Notes under the pieces: generated by a model
Told to the model about the DNA's origin: nothing
Databases searched by the model: none
The model's input: the letters and a program-made list of their open reading frames with translations, nothing else
From: Hyphobacterium indicum
GTDB lineage: Bacteria > Pseudomonadota > Alphaproteobacteria > Caulobacterales > Maricaulaceae
NCBI RefSeq assembly: GCF_003129605.1
Contig: NZ_QBDX01000002.1
Span: 161,501 to 225,500, forward strand
Direction: 5' to 3'
Length of the DNA stretch: 64,000 bases
Part shown: in pieces, positions 45,987-57,297 of the stretch
Layout of the letters: every line of letters starts with the position of its first letter
Position numbering within the stretch: position 1 is the first letter of the stretch
Translations under genes and position numbers: made by a program

Positions 45987-48900
45987 CTAGAAGATCAGAC
46001 GCAAGACGAGGCGGGCAGTATGACGCACGAAGCCGTCGCGCAGATCCGCATCATAATCAAACGAGAAGGTTGAGTAGTCAGAGCCAGCCTGCAGCGCGAA
46101 TCCGACCACGAATCCGCTGCCCGGAAGATCTTCGGAGCGGAAGGAGAATTCGTTGTTATAGCCGTCAAAACGCGCATTGGTGATGACCGCATCGCCGCTG
46201 AAATCATTGCGGTAACCGAGGCGAACCTGCGGCGACCACCAGCTCGATGGCGAGCCATAAAGCCCGCCGAGCGTAAAGCTTGCGGTCGACGAGAAGGTTG
46301 AACTTTCGCGGTCATCCACAACAAGATCGATGCCGGGCCCGCCACCGGTTTCCGAATAGGCGCTCTCATAAAGGCGCAGATAGTCAACCGATACCGATGG
46401 ACGTGCATACCAGCGGCCCAGTTCGAAATCGCGGGCGAAACGCGCGGACGCGGCATAATGATAGCCGGTCCAGTCCGCTGTGGATGTCTGGTCGAACGTG
46501 CCAATCAGCACGCGGCGTTCGGTTTCAAAGCTGTCGACGCCGGCTCCGGCATAGAATTCACCGGCAAAGGCATTGCCGAAATCAACGCCGCCATAAACGC
46601 CGATCTGACCGGTCAGCGCGGTCATGGGCTGGTCGACGCCATTGGATTCCTCGATTTCACTGGCCGCACCGACAAAATTCACACCGACCGCATAGAAAGG
46701 CCCGACCGGACGGTCGACACCTCCGGCAATACCGACGCCCTGTCCGCGATAGCCGGGACCGAAGGAGGTTTGTTCGCGGTCAGCGAAATAGCCGAATTCC
46801 TGCAACCAGATACCACCTGTTCCGTCCGGGCTGCGCCGGGCGGCATCAAGACGGCTGGAGAGCGCCCCGATGGCGCTGTCATTGCTGGCAACGGCAAACT
46901 GGATCGCACTGGCCGCATATTCCGGCAGCAATTGATCATAGGCTTCGAAGAAGTCCGCCGAATTGGTCAGCGATGCAAAAGCGGCACCCAGACGCTCGTT
47001 TTCCGACCAGGCCGTGAAAGCGGCACTATAGGCGGCAGCCTGGTTTTCATGCATGCCGAGCTCATCAGTCGTCTTGCGGCGAAGCGTCAGGACCAGTTGA
47101 TTGGGATTGTTCGAGTCGCGGGCCAGACTGGTATTGTACAGATAAGGCGAATTGGCATCCTGAAGGCTGTCGATCGCAGAATTGATGACCAGGCTGTTGG
47201 CTTCCAGAACAATATATTCCGCGCCTTCGCCGATCAGATTGGCGAGCGATGCCGTAACAGTCGAGCCTTCATTGAAGGTCACCGAATCCGAAGCCGTGAT
47301 GAAGCGGGAATTTTCGTCCAGCGTATCGACTTCAAACACCAGCCGCGAGCCGTCATTGAAGGTCGCTGTACGGATATTCACGCTGGTCGTGTTCTGAAGT
47401 TCGAGCTGGCCGTTCTCGACAAAAATATCCAGATCGCCATCCGAGTCGTGAATGGCACCAACGACGGCGGAATCACCGGTAATGCTGAGCCGGTCAGCCC
47501 CATCACCGAAGTAGATATCACCTTCGACAAGGCCGCCCTGGATATCCGCGAAATCATCGCCCGAACCAAACCGGATATCGCCGCGGACCTGCCCCGAACC
47601 TTCCCGCGCGATCACGTCCGGCAATAACTGGCGGAAAGTGACATCAATTGTTGAGCGCGAAACGTCAATCGCTGTGCGGTTAACGACAGAGACCGGACTG
47701 CTATTGGCTGTCCCGTCCGGATCACTCTGCACTTCTGTCGATAATTGTCCGACCGTGGAAAAAATCAGACCGGTATTTTCGATCAATCCGACCGTGTTGG
47801 ACTGATCAACAATGGCGGTCGCGCTTCCGATACCGAAATTCTCGACAAAGAAGTTTGACGAATTGCGGATGACCGGAACATTGGCGCCGGCCAGGATGAT
47901 CAGGCCGATACTGTTCGAATTCTGCCCCACCGCCGTGGCACGGATGGCACCGGCATTCTCGAAGACAGGCAGAATGGCACCATTGCCGATTTCCACCGCG
48001 CGGGCCTCAGCTGCGACAGAGCGGGACGAAATCAGGTTTTCATTGCGCAACCCGCCGGCAATCGTCGTCGTCCGCAGCACATTGTTGACCATGGAGCCGG
48101 AGATTCTCAACCCGGTGGAATCAAATCCGTCAAACCGGCCTTCACCCGAGATGACGCCGCGATTCACAAAGCCGTAATTGAGCGAAATGTCTTCGCTTTC
48201 TTCGTCCTCAGGATCAGCGCCGATAAAGACATTGCCGATAACAATATCGTTTCCATTGCCCAGTTCGGGGGCGATCCAGAAAGCTGGCGCTGTTGTGGCA
48301 GATGCAATACTCGCCGTCGTTCCGTCACCGGTAAAAGTCGTGCCCGCGAGAAAAATTCCATTCGTGATGCTGGCGCCAATCGTGATCGCCGAGCCCGAAA
48401 GAAGCGTGTCATCCTCGTCAAGCACGTTCTGGAAATTGGCCGGAACATTACCGGCATACCGGTAAGCCGTGGAATTGACTTGTCCCGCAACAATAAAAGC
48501 GCCGCCAACATCGCTGCGGATACGGATCGCGCTTGACCCCGGCCCGACAGTGCTGACGGTACCATCCACAGTAAAGTCGCCGCTCAATCCACCTGCGAGA
48601 TCGATACCATAGCTGTTTTCTCCGGTGACGGATATCGTGCCCAGGGACGTCAGTTGCCCATCGACCATGGTCAACAACCGGATGCCAGCCGAATTGTTGC
48701 CCACGACATCAATCACCCCGTTCGATGTGTTCAGGACATCGCCAATATAGGTGCCGGGACCGACAATCAGAATCCCGGTCCGGTTGCTGGCGTCGGCAAA
48801 CGGGCCATCATTATCGCCATCGCCGTCTTCATCATTGGTGACGGCCGCTCCGGTTACCGAAATGCGGCCATTATTCGTAATGCCGCCTGTCGTCCCGCCA

Positions 48901-49190
48901 TTGACGAGGACACCTGTCGCTCCATCGTCTCCGGTCGTGTCTTCGATGACACCGCCATTGGCGAACGTATTGTCACTGTCCACGGTCACTGCCGGCCCGG
49001 TACCGCCATTCTCGGTTGAGATCGTGACCCGGCCATTGGAGCCGATAATCAGATTGTCCGGCGCACCGTCATTGATGGTAGAGGTTCGGATGCCAGTCGT
49101 CCGTTCCTCATCAACCGTCGTGTCGGCCAAAACGGGGGCTGACACAAATGCGGCGCAAAGCGCGGTTGAGACCAGAAAACGATTCCGCAT
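45987..49190 (-). CDS. Autotransporter adhesin-like protein (type V secretion)
   Basis: 1,067 residues from ATG 49190, with GAGAG upstream. A signal peptide (MRNRFLVSTALCAAF, cut after VLA) leads into a passenger of about 700 residues with short beta-helix repeats (GNGAILPVFENAGAIRATAV, TAPAFWIAPELGNGNDIVIG). The C-terminal beta-barrel starts near 792 (GIWLQEFGYFADREQ, GVGIAGGVDRPVGPFYAVGV) and ends in the aromatic-terminated LVLRLIF needed for BAM recognition. Pertactin-like passengers of this type are usually surface-exposed adhesins; the ligand is unknown. Glycine-, serine- and asparagine-rich composition fits an extracellular region. Confidence 0.88.
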   Translation of the reverse strand: MRNRFLVSTALCAAFVSAPVLADTTVDEERTTGIRTSTINDGAPDNLIIGSNGRVTISTENGGTGPAVTVDSDNTFANGGVIEDTTGDDGATGVLVNGGTTGGITNNGRISVTGAAVTNDEDGDGDNDGPFADASNRTGILIVGPGTYIGDVLNTSNGVIDVVGNNSAGIRLLTMVDGQLTSLGTISVTGENSYGIDLAGGLSGDFTVDGTVSTVGPGSSAIRIRSDVGGAFIVAGQVNSTAYRYAGNVPANFQNVLDEDDTLLSGSAITIGASITNGIFLAGTTFTGDGTTASIASATTAPAFWIAPELGNGNDIVIGNVFIGADPEDEESEDISLNYGFVNRGVISGEGRFDGFDSTGLRISGSMVNNVLRTTTIAGGLRNENLISSRSVAAEARAVEIGNGAILPVFENAGAIRATAVGQNSNSIGLIILAGANVPVIRNSSNFFVENFGIGSATAIVDQSNTVGLIENTGLIFSTVGQLSTEVQSDPDGTANSSPVSVVNRTAIDVSRSTIDVTFRQLLPDVIAREGSGQVRGDIRFGSGDDFADIQGGLVEGDIYFGDGADRLSITGDSAVVGAIHDSDGDLDIFVENGQLELQNTTSVNIRTATFNDGSRLVFEVDTLDENSRFITASDSVTFNEGSTVTASLANLIGEGAEYIVLEANSLVINSAIDSLQDANSPYLYNTSLARDSNNPNQLVLTLRRKTTDELGMHENQAAAYSAAFTAWSENERLGAAFASLTNSADFFEAYDQLLPEYAASAIQFAVASNDSAIGALSSRLDAARRSPDGTGGIWLQEFGYFADREQTSFGPGYRGQGVGIAGGVDRPVGPFYAVGVNFVGAASEIEESNGVDQPMTALTGQIGVYGGVDFGNAFAGEFYAGAGVDSFETERRVLIGTFDQTSTADWTGYHYAASARFARDFELGRWYARPSVSVDYLRLYESAYSETGGGPGIDLVVDDRESSTFSSTASFTLGGLYGSPSSWWSPQVRLGYRNDFSGDAVITNARFDGYNNEFSFRSEDLPGSGFVVGFALQAGSDYSTFSFDYDADLRDGFVRHTARLVLRLIF

Positions 49191-49290
49191 GGACAACTCT
49201 CAATTCGTAACAATCAAAGGCGCTAAGATGCACTTGGCCGAAGGTTTAGCCGAGCAGAACGCGTCCGTCGACCACCCATCGCTGTTTACA

Positions 49291-49329
49291 AATAAAAATG
49301 GCTGGAGCCCGCAAGAGCCCCAGCCATTT
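49291..49329 (-). terminator. Intrinsic terminator of glnA
   Basis: A 10-bp stem (AAATGGCTGG / CCAGCCATTT, 49296-49305 and 49320-49329) with a 14-base loop is followed on the minus strand by TTTTTATTT. It begins 20 bases after the glnA stop. Confidence 0.85.
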
Positions 49330-49348
49330 CTCCGCAGGGCGGCTATGG

Positions 49349-50752
49349 TCAGGATTTGTAATACATGTCGAATTCGACGGGATGCGGGTGCATTTCGAAA
49401 CGCAATACCTCATCCATTTTCAGATCGATGAAAGCATCAATCTGGTCGTCATCCATGACATTGCCCTTTTTCAGGAAATCACGGTCCGCATCGAGCGATT
49501 CCAGGGCTTCGCGCAGCGACCGGCAAACGGTCGGAATGTCCTTCAATTCCTCGGGCGGAAGATCATAGAGATCCTTGTCCATGGCATCGCCCGGATGAAT
49601 CCGGTTCTCAATTCCGTCTAACCCGGCCATCAATAGCGCGGCAAAGGTCAGATAGGGATTGCCGGCCGGGTCCGGGAATCGGGTTTCGATGCGCTTGCCT
49701 TTTGGCGAAGTCGAATACGGGATGCGGATCGAGGCCGAGCGGTTGCGGGCGGAATAGGCCAGCAGCACCGGGGCTTCGAATCCCGGAACCAGCCGCTTGT
49801 AGGAGTTGGTGGTCGAGTTCGCAAAAGCGTTGATCGCCCGCGCGTGCTTGATGATGCCCCCGATGTAATAGAGGCAGGTTTCCGACAGGTCGGCATATTT
49901 GTCGCCGGCAAACAGGGGATTGCCGTCTTTCCAGATCGACTGGTGAACGTGCATTCCGGTTCCGTTGTCGTGCCAGACCGGCTTCGGCATGAAGGTCGCC
50001 GTGCGGCCATAGGCGTGCGCCACATTATGCACAATGTATTTATAGACCTGCATGTTATCGGCCATGCGGGTCAGCGTATTGAACCGCATGCCCAGCTCGT
50101 GTTGGGACGGCGCCACCTCGTGGTGGTGCTTTTCCGGCTCCAGCCCGAGTTCGGTCATCACGGCCAGCATCTCCGAACGCATGTCCTGGCCGCTGTCGAT
50201 CGGTGGCACCGGGAAATAACCGCCCTTCGGGCCCGGGCGGTGACCCATATTCCCGCCCTCCATCTGGCGGCCGGAATTATAGGGACCTTCTTCGGAATCG
50301 AAAGCGTAGCCCGTATTGTGTTGATCAGTGGACCAGCGGACATCATCGAAAACAAAGAACTCTGCTTCCGGACCGACATAGACCGTATCGCCAATCCCGG
50401 AGGATTTCAGATAGGCCTCGGCTTTCTTGGCGGTTGTGCGCGGATCTCGGCTATAGGCATTGCCGGTGCCGGGTTCCAGAATGTCGCAGAACATGGTCAG
50501 CGTCTTGTTCTGGAAAAACGGATCAACCGTCGCATTGGTTACGTCCGGCATCATGGTCATGTCGGACTCATTGATCGCTTTCCAGCCGTCGATCGACGAG
50601 CCATCAAACATCACCCCGTCTTCGAAGAAGTCCTCGTCGACCATGGATGCGTCGAAAGTCACATGGTGCAGCTTGCCGCGCGGATCGGTAAACCGGAGAT
50701 CCACGAACTCGATATCTTCGTCTTTAATTTTCTTTTGAATGTCGTTTGACAT
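49349..50752 (-). CDS. glnA: Glutamine synthetase type I
   Basis: A 467-residue GSI that makes glutamine from glutamate, ammonia and ATP. It has [14 protein letters not shown] near the start, [14 protein letters not shown] and [15 protein letters not shown]-like [18 protein letters not shown] for the metals. GSGMHVHQS-like [14 protein letters not shown] and a flexible loop follow, then the adenylylation tyrosine in DLYDLPPEE (about residue 395). Regulation by GlnE adenylylation is therefore expected. It lies 53 bases downstream of glnB, the classic glnBA operon. Confidence 0.97.
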   Translation of the reverse strand: MSNDIQKKIKDEDIEFVDLRFTDPRGKLHHVTFDASMVDEDFFEDGVMFDGSSIDGWKAINESDMTMMPDVTNATVDPFFQNKTLTMFCDILEPGTGNAYSRDPRTTAKKAEAYLKSSGIGDTVYVGPEAEFFVFDDVRWSTDQHNTGYAFDSEEGPYNSGRQMEGGNMGHRPGPKGGYFPVPPIDSGQDMRSEMLAVMTELGLEPEKHHHEVAPSQHELGMRFNTLTRMADNMQVYKYIVHNVAHAYGRTATFMPKPVWHDNGTGMHVHQSIWKDGNPLFAGDKYADLSETCLYYIGGIIKHARAINAFANSTTNSYKRLVPGFEAPVLLAYSARNRSASIRIPYSTSPKGKRIETRFPDPAGNPYLTFAALLMAGLDGIENRIHPGDAMDKDLYDLPPEELKDIPTVCRSLREALESLDADRDFLKKGNVMDDDQIDAFIDLKMDEVLRFEMHPHPVEFDMYYKS

Positions 50753-50805
50753 TGGCGGTAGGCTCCCTTTCTAGGGCTGGTTAGATGACGGGGTGAAATC
50801 GGACC

Positions 50806-51204
<399 letters not shown>

Positions 51205-51240
51205 TTACGCACCTGCAGCATAAACGGAAATGGATTCAAA

Positions 51241-52773
51241 ATGCATCCCCCCGCAAATAAAATTCTTTCCGTGAACGGTCATCGCGCTGCAGATGCCTTT
51301 GCGGCGGGAAACGGCGTTCCCGGTTTGTCTCTCATGGAATGTGCCGGGGCGGCCGTTTCGCGCGAAATCATGGCTCGCTGGAGTCCGCGCAGGGCGCTGA
51401 TCCTGTGTGGTCCGGGCAATAATGGCGGCGACGGATTCGTGATTGCCAGGCACTTGCAGGCGGCGGGCTGGGCGGTTGTCGTGTCGCTTTACGCAGATCG
51501 CGAAGCGTATCGCGGCGATGCGGCGGCCATGCTGGCGAAATGGACAGGGCCATGCCTCCCCATCGCCAAAACCGGTCTGGATGGCTGTGATCTGGTCGTG
51601 GATGCGCTGTTCGGAGCCGGATTGTCACGGCCGCTGGCGCGCGACGCGCTCAGACTGGCGCATCAGGCCGTCGATTATGACGTGCCTTTTGTCGCGGTCG
51701 ACGTGCCGTCCGGCGTGGACGGCGATCTGGGCAAGCCTCAGGGCTGTGCTTTCAGGGCGGATCTGACGGTGACATTTCACCGCTTCAAGGCGGCCCATTT
51801 CCTCGAACCCGGCCGGTCGCTCTGCGGCGAAATCGTGCTGGCTGACATTGGTATCCCGGCTGGATGGGCAGCGGATGCCGAACCCTTGGCCACGGTCAAC
51901 GGGCCCGATCTCTGGCCCGCCCTGCCACGGCTTTCGCCGCGCATGATCCACAAGCATCAGCGCGGGCGCTTGTGTGTGGTCAGCGGACCGGCCAGTGCGA
52001 CAGGCGCCGCCCGGCTGGCCGCAGAGGCCGGATTGCGGGCCGGGGCTGGGCTGGTGACCCTTCTCAGCCCGCCCGGGGCGCTGCAGGTCAATGCCATGCA
52101 CCTGACCGAAGTGATGCTGCAACGCTTCGAAGGCGTGGAAGGCTTGCTTCAGGCGCTGGATGACAGGCGGGCAACGGCGGCCGTGATCGGGCCGGGCTGC
52201 GGTGTCGGGGCCGAAACGAAAGAGTTGGTGATTGCCGCCACCGCGCGGGAAGCCGCGCTGGTTCTGGATGCAGATGCGCTGACCAGCTTTGAAGGCGACG
52301 CGGATCATCTGTTCTCGCATCTGCGGGCGAATGACGTGCTGACGCCGCATGACGGCGAATTCCGGCGCCTGTTCCCGGACCTGTTCGGATTTGAACGCAG
52401 CAAGATCGAGCGGGCGCGCCTGGCCGCGAAGCAGGCCGGCTGCACCATCGTCTACAAGGGGCCGGATACCGTGATTGCGTCACCGGACGGGGAGGTGCGG
52501 GTCAATGTCCATGCCGACCCGGCGCTTGCGACGGCGGGGGCGGGCGATGTACTGGCCGGCATGATCGGCGGTCTCCTGGCGCGCGGTGCCAGTGGTTTCG
52601 ACGGCGCGTCGGCGGCGGTCTGGCTGCATGGCGATGCGGGGATCCGGCGGGGGACGGGCCTGATCGCCGGGGACCTGCCGGAGGTCTTGCCGGAGGTTTT
52701 TGCAGATCTGGCGCGCCGCCGCCGGATTTTCGCCATGCGCGCGGCTTTAAACGCGCGCCATAACAACGCATAA
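51241..52773 (+). CDS. nnrD: Bifunctional NAD(P)H-hydrate epimerase/dehydratase
   Basis: A 510-residue fusion repairing hydrated NADH and NADPH. The YjeF_N epimerase domain (about 1-205) has LMECAGAAVSREI, CGPGNNGGDGFVIARHL and VDALFGAGLSRPL. The ribokinase-like dehydratase domain (about 215-500) has GRLCVVSGPASATGAARLAAEAGLR-type sequence, HDGEFRRLFPDL, IVYKGPDTVIASPDGEV, and the ATP-site loop TAGAGDVLAGMIGGLLARGA. The two activities together clear damaged cofactor. ATG 51241 begins the conserved N-terminus. It is divergent from glnB, and followed 29 bases later by maeB. Confidence 0.93.
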   Translation: MHPPANKILSVNGHRAADAFAAGNGVPGLSLMECAGAAVSREIMARWSPRRALILCGPGNNGGDGFVIARHLQAAGWAVVVSLYADREAYRGDAAAMLAKWTGPCLPIAKTGLDGCDLVVDALFGAGLSRPLARDALRLAHQAVDYDVPFVAVDVPSGVDGDLGKPQGCAFRADLTVTFHRFKAAHFLEPGRSLCGEIVLADIGIPAGWAADAEPLATVNGPDLWPALPRLSPRMIHKHQRGRLCVVSGPASATGAARLAAEAGLRAGAGLVTLLSPPGALQVNAMHLTEVMLQRFEGVEGLLQALDDRRATAAVIGPGCGVGAETKELVIAATAREAALVLDADALTSFEGDADHLFSHLRANDVLTPHDGEFRRLFPDLFGFERSKIERARLAAKQAGCTIVYKGPDTVIASPDGEVRVNVHADPALATAGAGDVLAGMIGGLLARGASGFDGASAAVWLHGDAGIRRGTGLIAGDLPEVLPEVFADLARRRRIFAMRAALNARHNNA

Positions 52774-52802
52774 CCAAGTTGAATCTGACAGATTGAGTCG
52801 AA

Positions 52803-55082
52803 ATGGCTGATATCTCAAAAAGAACCGACCTGACCGCCTTCGAACGCGAAGCGCTGGAATTTCACAGCCGTCCGACACCGGGCAAGCTGGCGCTGCAACC
52901 GACCAAGCCCATGTCCACCCAGCGCGACCTGTCTCTGGCCTATTCGCCGGGCGTGGCGGTGCCGGTGAAGGAAATCGCGGCCAATCCGGATGCCGCCTAT
53001 GACTATACCTCCAAGGGCAATATGGTCGCCGTGGTCTCCAATGGCACAGCCATTCTCGGCCTTGGCAATCTGGGCGCCATGGCGTCCAAGCCGGTCATGG
53101 AAGGCAAGGCGGTTCTGTTCAAGCGCTTCGCCGATATCGATGCCTTCGACATTGAAGTAAATTACACCGATCCCGACCAGTTCGTGGAATGCGTGGCCGG
53201 GTTCGGCGACAGCTTCGGCGGCATCAATCTGGAAGACATCAAGAGCCCGGAATGTTTCGAGATCGAACGGCGCTTGCGTGAGCGGCTCGACATTCCCGTC
53301 TTCCACGATGATCAGCATGGCACAGCGATCATTGCGGCCGCGGGTCTGCTCAATGCCTGCGAGCTTTCCGGCAAGAAGCTGAAGGATCTGAATGTCGTGC
53401 TGGTGGGGGCCGGTGCGGCCGGCCTGTCCGTGATCGAGCTCTTGCAATCCATGGGCGTCGACCGGGACAAGACCATTGTCGTAGATATTGACGGGGTCGT
53501 TTATGAAGGCCGGGCAGGGCTCCATCCCCGCCTCGCCAATCAGGCCGTGAAGACGAAGCTGCGGACCCTGGAAGAAGTCGTCAGGGGCGCCGACTGCCTG
53601 ATCGGCCTGTCGGCCGCCGGCGTGATCAAGCCGGACATGGTCAAATCCATGGCCAAAAAGCCGATTATCTTTGCCATGGCCAATCCGGAACCGGAAATCC
53701 GCCCGGAAGTGGTGACGGAAATCCGGCCCGATGCCATCATGGCCACCGGCCGCTCCGATTTCCCCAATCAGGTCAATAACGTTCTCGGTTTCCCCTATAT
53801 TTTCCGCGGCGCGCTGGATGTGCGCGCGAAAACCATCAACGAGGAAATGAAGATCGCCTGCGCCCGGGCGCTGGCCGATCTGGCGCGCGAGGATGTGCCC
53901 GACGAGGTCGCCGCCGCCTATGGCAAGGGCCGCATGAAATTCGGTCCGGAATATATCATCCCGACGCCGTTTGATCCGCGATTGATCTCGCACATTCCGC
54001 CTTTTGTGGCACGGGCGGCGGTAGAATCCGGTGTGGCGCGGATCCCGGCGCGGGAAGATGAACATTACCGGCAATCCCTGGCCCGGCGGACCGATCCGAC
54101 GGCCGCTTTGCAACAACGCGTCTCGGCGTCAATCAAGGCGGACCCCAAGACCATCGTGTTTGCGGAAGGTGAAGCGCCCAGCGTCATCCGCGCTGCCCAT
54201 GCCTTCCAGTCGCAGGGGCTGGGCAAGGCGATCCTGGTCGCCCGCGAGAATATCGCTCACGAGAATATGCGCGAGCTCGGCCTGCCGGAGGACTCGCTGG
54301 AAATCTGGAATGCGCGCCTGTCCGATCACAATTATGATTACGCGCAATACCTCTACAAGCGCCTGCAAAGAAAAGGTTATCTGAAGCGGGACGTGCAGCG
54401 GATGGTCAACACCAACCGCAATGTCTTCTCTGCCTGCATGGTCAAGATGGGGCAGGCGGATGGCATGGTCACCGGCGTTACCCGCCACACCAATGTCGCC
54501 ATGGATGATATCCGCCTGGTGCTGGATCCGGTGCCGGGCGGCCGCATTGTCGGAATCAATGCCGCCATCTCGCGCGGGCGGACCTTGCTGATCGGCGATG
54601 TCCTCGAAACCGAATTTCCCTCATCCGAAGAGCTGGCCGACATTGCCGTTGAGATGGCGGCCACGGCGCGCCGCTTCGGCCTGACACCGCGCGTCGCCTT
54701 CCTGTCCTATTCCTCCTTTGGCAATCCGCCGGGCGAGCGCACCGAGAAAATGTCGGGCGCGGTCCGCCTGCTGGACGCGCGCGGCGTGGATTTCGAATAT
54801 GAAGGCGAGATGGCCGCCGATATCGCGCTCGATCCGGACCATCACGAGCTCTATCCCTTCTCGCGCCTGTCCGAACCGGCCAATGTGCTGGTCATGCCGG
54901 CCGTACATTCCGCCTCGATCGCGACGCGGCTGTTGAAAGCGGCGGGCGCGGCGACTGTGATCGGGCCGATACTGGTCGGGCTGGAAAAATCGGTCCAGGT
55001 CGCCCGGCTCGGGGCCAAGGTGTCCGACATCGTCAATCTGGCGGGGCTGGCGGCCTATGATCCTTCAAGGGCGGCGCTTTAA
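52803..55082 (+). CDS. maeB: NADP-dependent malic enzyme with phosphotransacetylase-like domain
   Basis: A 759-residue large-type malic enzyme decarboxylating malate to pyruvate with NADP. The N-terminal malic enzyme half (about 1-425) has [43 protein letters not shown] with the catalytic Lys, [10 protein letters not shown], and the nucleotide fold [18 protein letters not shown]. The C-terminal half (about 430-759) is phosphotransacetylase-like ([30 protein letters not shown]-type ending) and is regulatory in relatives. Length is normal for the family. Confidence 0.95.
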   Translation: MADISKRTDLTAFEREALEFHSRPTPGKLALQPTKPMSTQRDLSLAYSPGVAVPVKEIAANPDAAYDYTSKGNMVAVVSNGTAILGLGNLGAMASKPVMEGKAVLFKRFADIDAFDIEVNYTDPDQFVECVAGFGDSFGGINLEDIKSPECFEIERRLRERLDIPVFHDDQHGTAIIAAAGLLNACELSGKKLKDLNVVLVGAGAAGLSVIELLQSMGVDRDKTIVVDIDGVVYEGRAGLHPRLANQAVKTKLRTLEEVVRGADCLIGLSAAGVIKPDMVKSMAKKPIIFAMANPEPEIRPEVVTEIRPDAIMATGRSDFPNQVNNVLGFPYIFRGALDVRAKTINEEMKIACARALADLAREDVPDEVAAAYGKGRMKFGPEYIIPTPFDPRLISHIPPFVARAAVESGVARIPAREDEHYRQSLARRTDPTAALQQRVSASIKADPKTIVFAEGEAPSVIRAAHAFQSQGLGKAILVARENIAHENMRELGLPEDSLEIWNARLSDHNYDYAQYLYKRLQRKGYLKRDVQRMVNTNRNVFSACMVKMGQADGMVTGVTRHTNVAMDDIRLVLDPVPGGRIVGINAAISRGRTLLIGDVLETEFPSSEELADIAVEMAATARRFGLTPRVAFLSYSSFGNPPGERTEKMSGAVRLLDARGVDFEYEGEMAADIALDPDHHELYPFSRLSEPANVLVMPAVHSASIATRLLKAAGAATVIGPILVGLEKSVQVARLGAKVSDIVNLAGLAAYDPSRAAL

Positions 55083-55168
55083 GCGGCGGTACAATCCTCA
55101 TCATCACATCGTGAGGTGCATTCGCGCGCGAACCTCCCTATATCGGCCGTTCAAGTGAGGGGAATGGC

Positions 55169-56581
55169 ATGGCGGGACGCGCTTCACGGGACATGACGAC
55201 GGGGCCGGTTTTCGGTCATATTGCCCGCATGGTCGTCCCGATGAGCTTCGGCATTGTGGCGATGATGCTGACCGGCGTGATCGACACCTATTGGGTCGGT
55301 ACGCTGGGCACCAGCCAGCAGGCCGCCGTACAGCTGAGCTTCCCCGTCACCATGCTGGTCATGAGTATTTCCATCGGCCTCGGGGCAGGGGCCGTCTCGG
55401 TCGTGTCGCGCGCGGCCGGCGAGAAGGATGACAGCGTCATCCGGCGCACCGCGACCGACGCGCTGACCCTGTCCATTCTGGCCGTCGGATTTGTATCGCT
55501 CCTCGGCGTGATCTTTGTCGAACCGCTTTTCCGCCTGATCGGCGCTTCGGACACCATGATGCCGCATGTCATTGACTACATGACGGTGTGGTTTGCCGGC
55601 ATTGTGCTGATCGTCGGCCCCATGGTGGCGAGCAATATTCTGCGCGCCCTCGGCAATGCGATCCTGCCTTCGATCATGATGATCGCCGCTGCCGTTGTGA
55701 ACATGGTGCTCGACCCCTTCTTCATTCTCGACGAATTCCTGGGCCTTCCGGCCCTGGGGTGGGGGGTGTCCGGGGCCGCCCTGGCGACGGTCGCGGCCAA
55801 TGGCGTCACCTTCATCATGATCTCCGCCTATCTGGTTTTCCGCGAGAAGCTGATCGATTTTTCCTGGCACGGTTTTGACGAGCTGTTCCACAATTGGGGC
55901 GAGATCGCCCGCGTCGGCCTGCCTTCGGCGGCGTCCAACACTTTCAACCCCTTTGCCCTGACCATTGTCATGGGCGCGCTGGGCATGGCGCAATTCGGGG
56001 ATGCGGCGGTCGGCGGCGTTGGCGTGGCGGCCCGTCTGGAAGCCTTTGCCATTGTCCCGCTCTTTGCCCTGTCGGCCTGTATCGGACCGGTCACCGGCCA
56101 GAATGGCGGGGCGGGTCTCACTTCACGCGTCCGGGAAGCATTTGCGAAGAGTTTTCTGTTCTGCCTGCTCTGGTCGGCGGCCATTGCCGCCATCATCCTC
56201 ATAGCCTCGCGCTGGCTGGCGCCGGCCTTCCTGCCCAGCGAGATGGGGCAGGAAGTGGCCCGGACCTACTGGTCGCTGGTCACGCTGACGATCGCCGGAT
56301 ACGGCGTGACCATGGCCGCCAGCGCCGGTTTTACCGGCCTCGGACGGCCCAGTTTCGGTGTCATGATCACCTCCAGCCGCGCGGTAATGATGGCGGTCTT
56401 CGCCGTCACCGGCGGAATGGTGACGCAGGCACCCATCGGGGTCATAGCGGGGATTGCCCTCGCCAATATCCTGTCCGGGCTCGGCACGGCGGGCTATGTC
56501 CTGCTCCGGGCGCCCATGGAGGCCCGCAAGCGCCGCCAGCGCAAATCTCCGGAACCGGTCAGCGCCGCGTCAGAATCATAG
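55169..56581 (+). CDS. MATE family efflux transporter
   Basis: A 470-residue integral membrane protein with about twelve hydrophobic segments in two pseudo-repeats. Signatures are PMSFGIVAMMLTGVIDTYWV in helix 1, GLGAGAVSVVSRAAGEKDD between helices 2 and 3, MVASNILRALGNAILPSIMM, and NAGNG-like DGAVGGVGVAARLEAF in the second half. MATE proteins export cationic drugs or metabolites against Na+ or H+. The conserved acidic Asp in helix 1 is present (VIDTYWV). Substrate unknown. Convergent with the methyltransferase, overlapping it by 23 bases. Confidence 0.9.
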   Translation: MAGRASRDMTTGPVFGHIARMVVPMSFGIVAMMLTGVIDTYWVGTLGTSQQAAVQLSFPVTMLVMSISIGLGAGAVSVVSRAAGEKDDSVIRRTATDALTLSILAVGFVSLLGVIFVEPLFRLIGASDTMMPHVIDYMTVWFAGIVLIVGPMVASNILRALGNAILPSIMMIAAAVVNMVLDPFFILDEFLGLPALGWGVSGAALATVAANGVTFIMISAYLVFREKLIDFSWHGFDELFHNWGEIARVGLPSAASNTFNPFALTIVMGALGMAQFGDAAVGGVGVAARLEAFAIVPLFALSACIGPVTGQNGGAGLTSRVREAFAKSFLFCLLWSAAIAAIILIASRWLAPAFLPSEMGQEVARTYWSLVTLTIAGYGVTMAASAGFTGLGRPSFGVMITSSRAVMMAVFAVTGGMVTQAPIGVIAGIALANILSGLGTAGYVLLRAPMEARKRRQRKSPEPVSAASES

Positions 56582-57164
56582 CCAGTTCCGGTTTTCCATT
56601 CAGCGACGGGTGCGGGTAGGCGGCGGGCGCACTGTCGGGCCAGTCCCAGCGGATTTCCGGAAACAATTCCCGCATCGCCGGGATGGAACAGCCATAGGGC
56701 GGCCCGCCCAATTCCTCCTTTTGCATGAACAGCGCGAACAGCTTCCCGCCCGGTTTCAGCCAGTCATGGACGGCCTGCTCGTATTCCTCGCGCAGGCGCG
56801 GCGGGATGGCACACAGGAAGGTCTGCTCATAGACCGCGTCCAGCGGTGCGTCCGGCCGCCACAACAGGATGTCGGCCTCGATCAGTTCCGCGGATAGCCC
56901 GGCCGTCTCCAGCGCCGCTTCCTGCCAGGCGAGTGCGGTCGCCGAGAGGTCGGCCCCGATGGCGGATTTGCCCAGAGCGGCAAAGCCCCTGAGTTCCGCC
57001 GAACGGCCACATCCGGGCACGATCACGGTGGTGAGGCCTTCAAAAGCCCCGGCCTCCCGCCAGTTCATGAATGCCGGGTGCAGCCCCTTGCGCTCCCATG
57101 GCGTTGTGTCATCGCGAAAGCGCTGCTCCCAGTCCATCGGCGATCTTTCGGAGGTCGTGCTCAT
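56559..57164 (-). CDS. TPMT/thiol methyltransferase family protein
   Basis: 201 residues, SAM-dependent methyltransferase of the thiopurine methyltransferase-like fold. N-terminal WEQRFRDDTTPWERKGLHPAF fits the family, followed by the SAM glycine motif IVPGCGRSAEL, the acidic loop GADLSATALAW, and ADILLW with YEQTFLCAIPPRLREEYEQ. Relatives methylate small thiols, halides, selenium or tellurium compounds; the substrate here is not known. ATG 57164 has GGAAAG upstream. A GTG at 57182 is possible. Confidence 0.85.
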   Translation of the reverse strand: MSTTSERSPMDWEQRFRDDTTPWERKGLHPAFMNWREAGAFEGLTTVIVPGCGRSAELRGFAALGKSAIGADLSATALAWQEAALETAGLSAELIEADILLWRPDAPLDAVYEQTFLCAIPPRLREEYEQAVHDWLKPGGKLFALFMQKEELGGPPYGCSIPAMRELFPEIRWDWPDSAPAAYPHPSLNGKPELAMILTRR

Positions 57165-57297
57165 CGTGCGCAGGCTTTCCACGGTTTTCTGTGGCGATTA
57201 TCCGGCACCGGCTTGAAACAATCGAGCCTCTGTAACACCTTGCGCCGCGGGACTGGGGGATCGGGCCCGTAAGGCATGAGGGGGAGATGCACGGGAC

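Noticed and set aside
46458-47627. Plus-strand frame opposite the autotransporter
   Set aside because: The autotransporter is supported by a signal peptide, beta-barrel motifs and a terminal aromatic residue. The opposite frame shows none of these.
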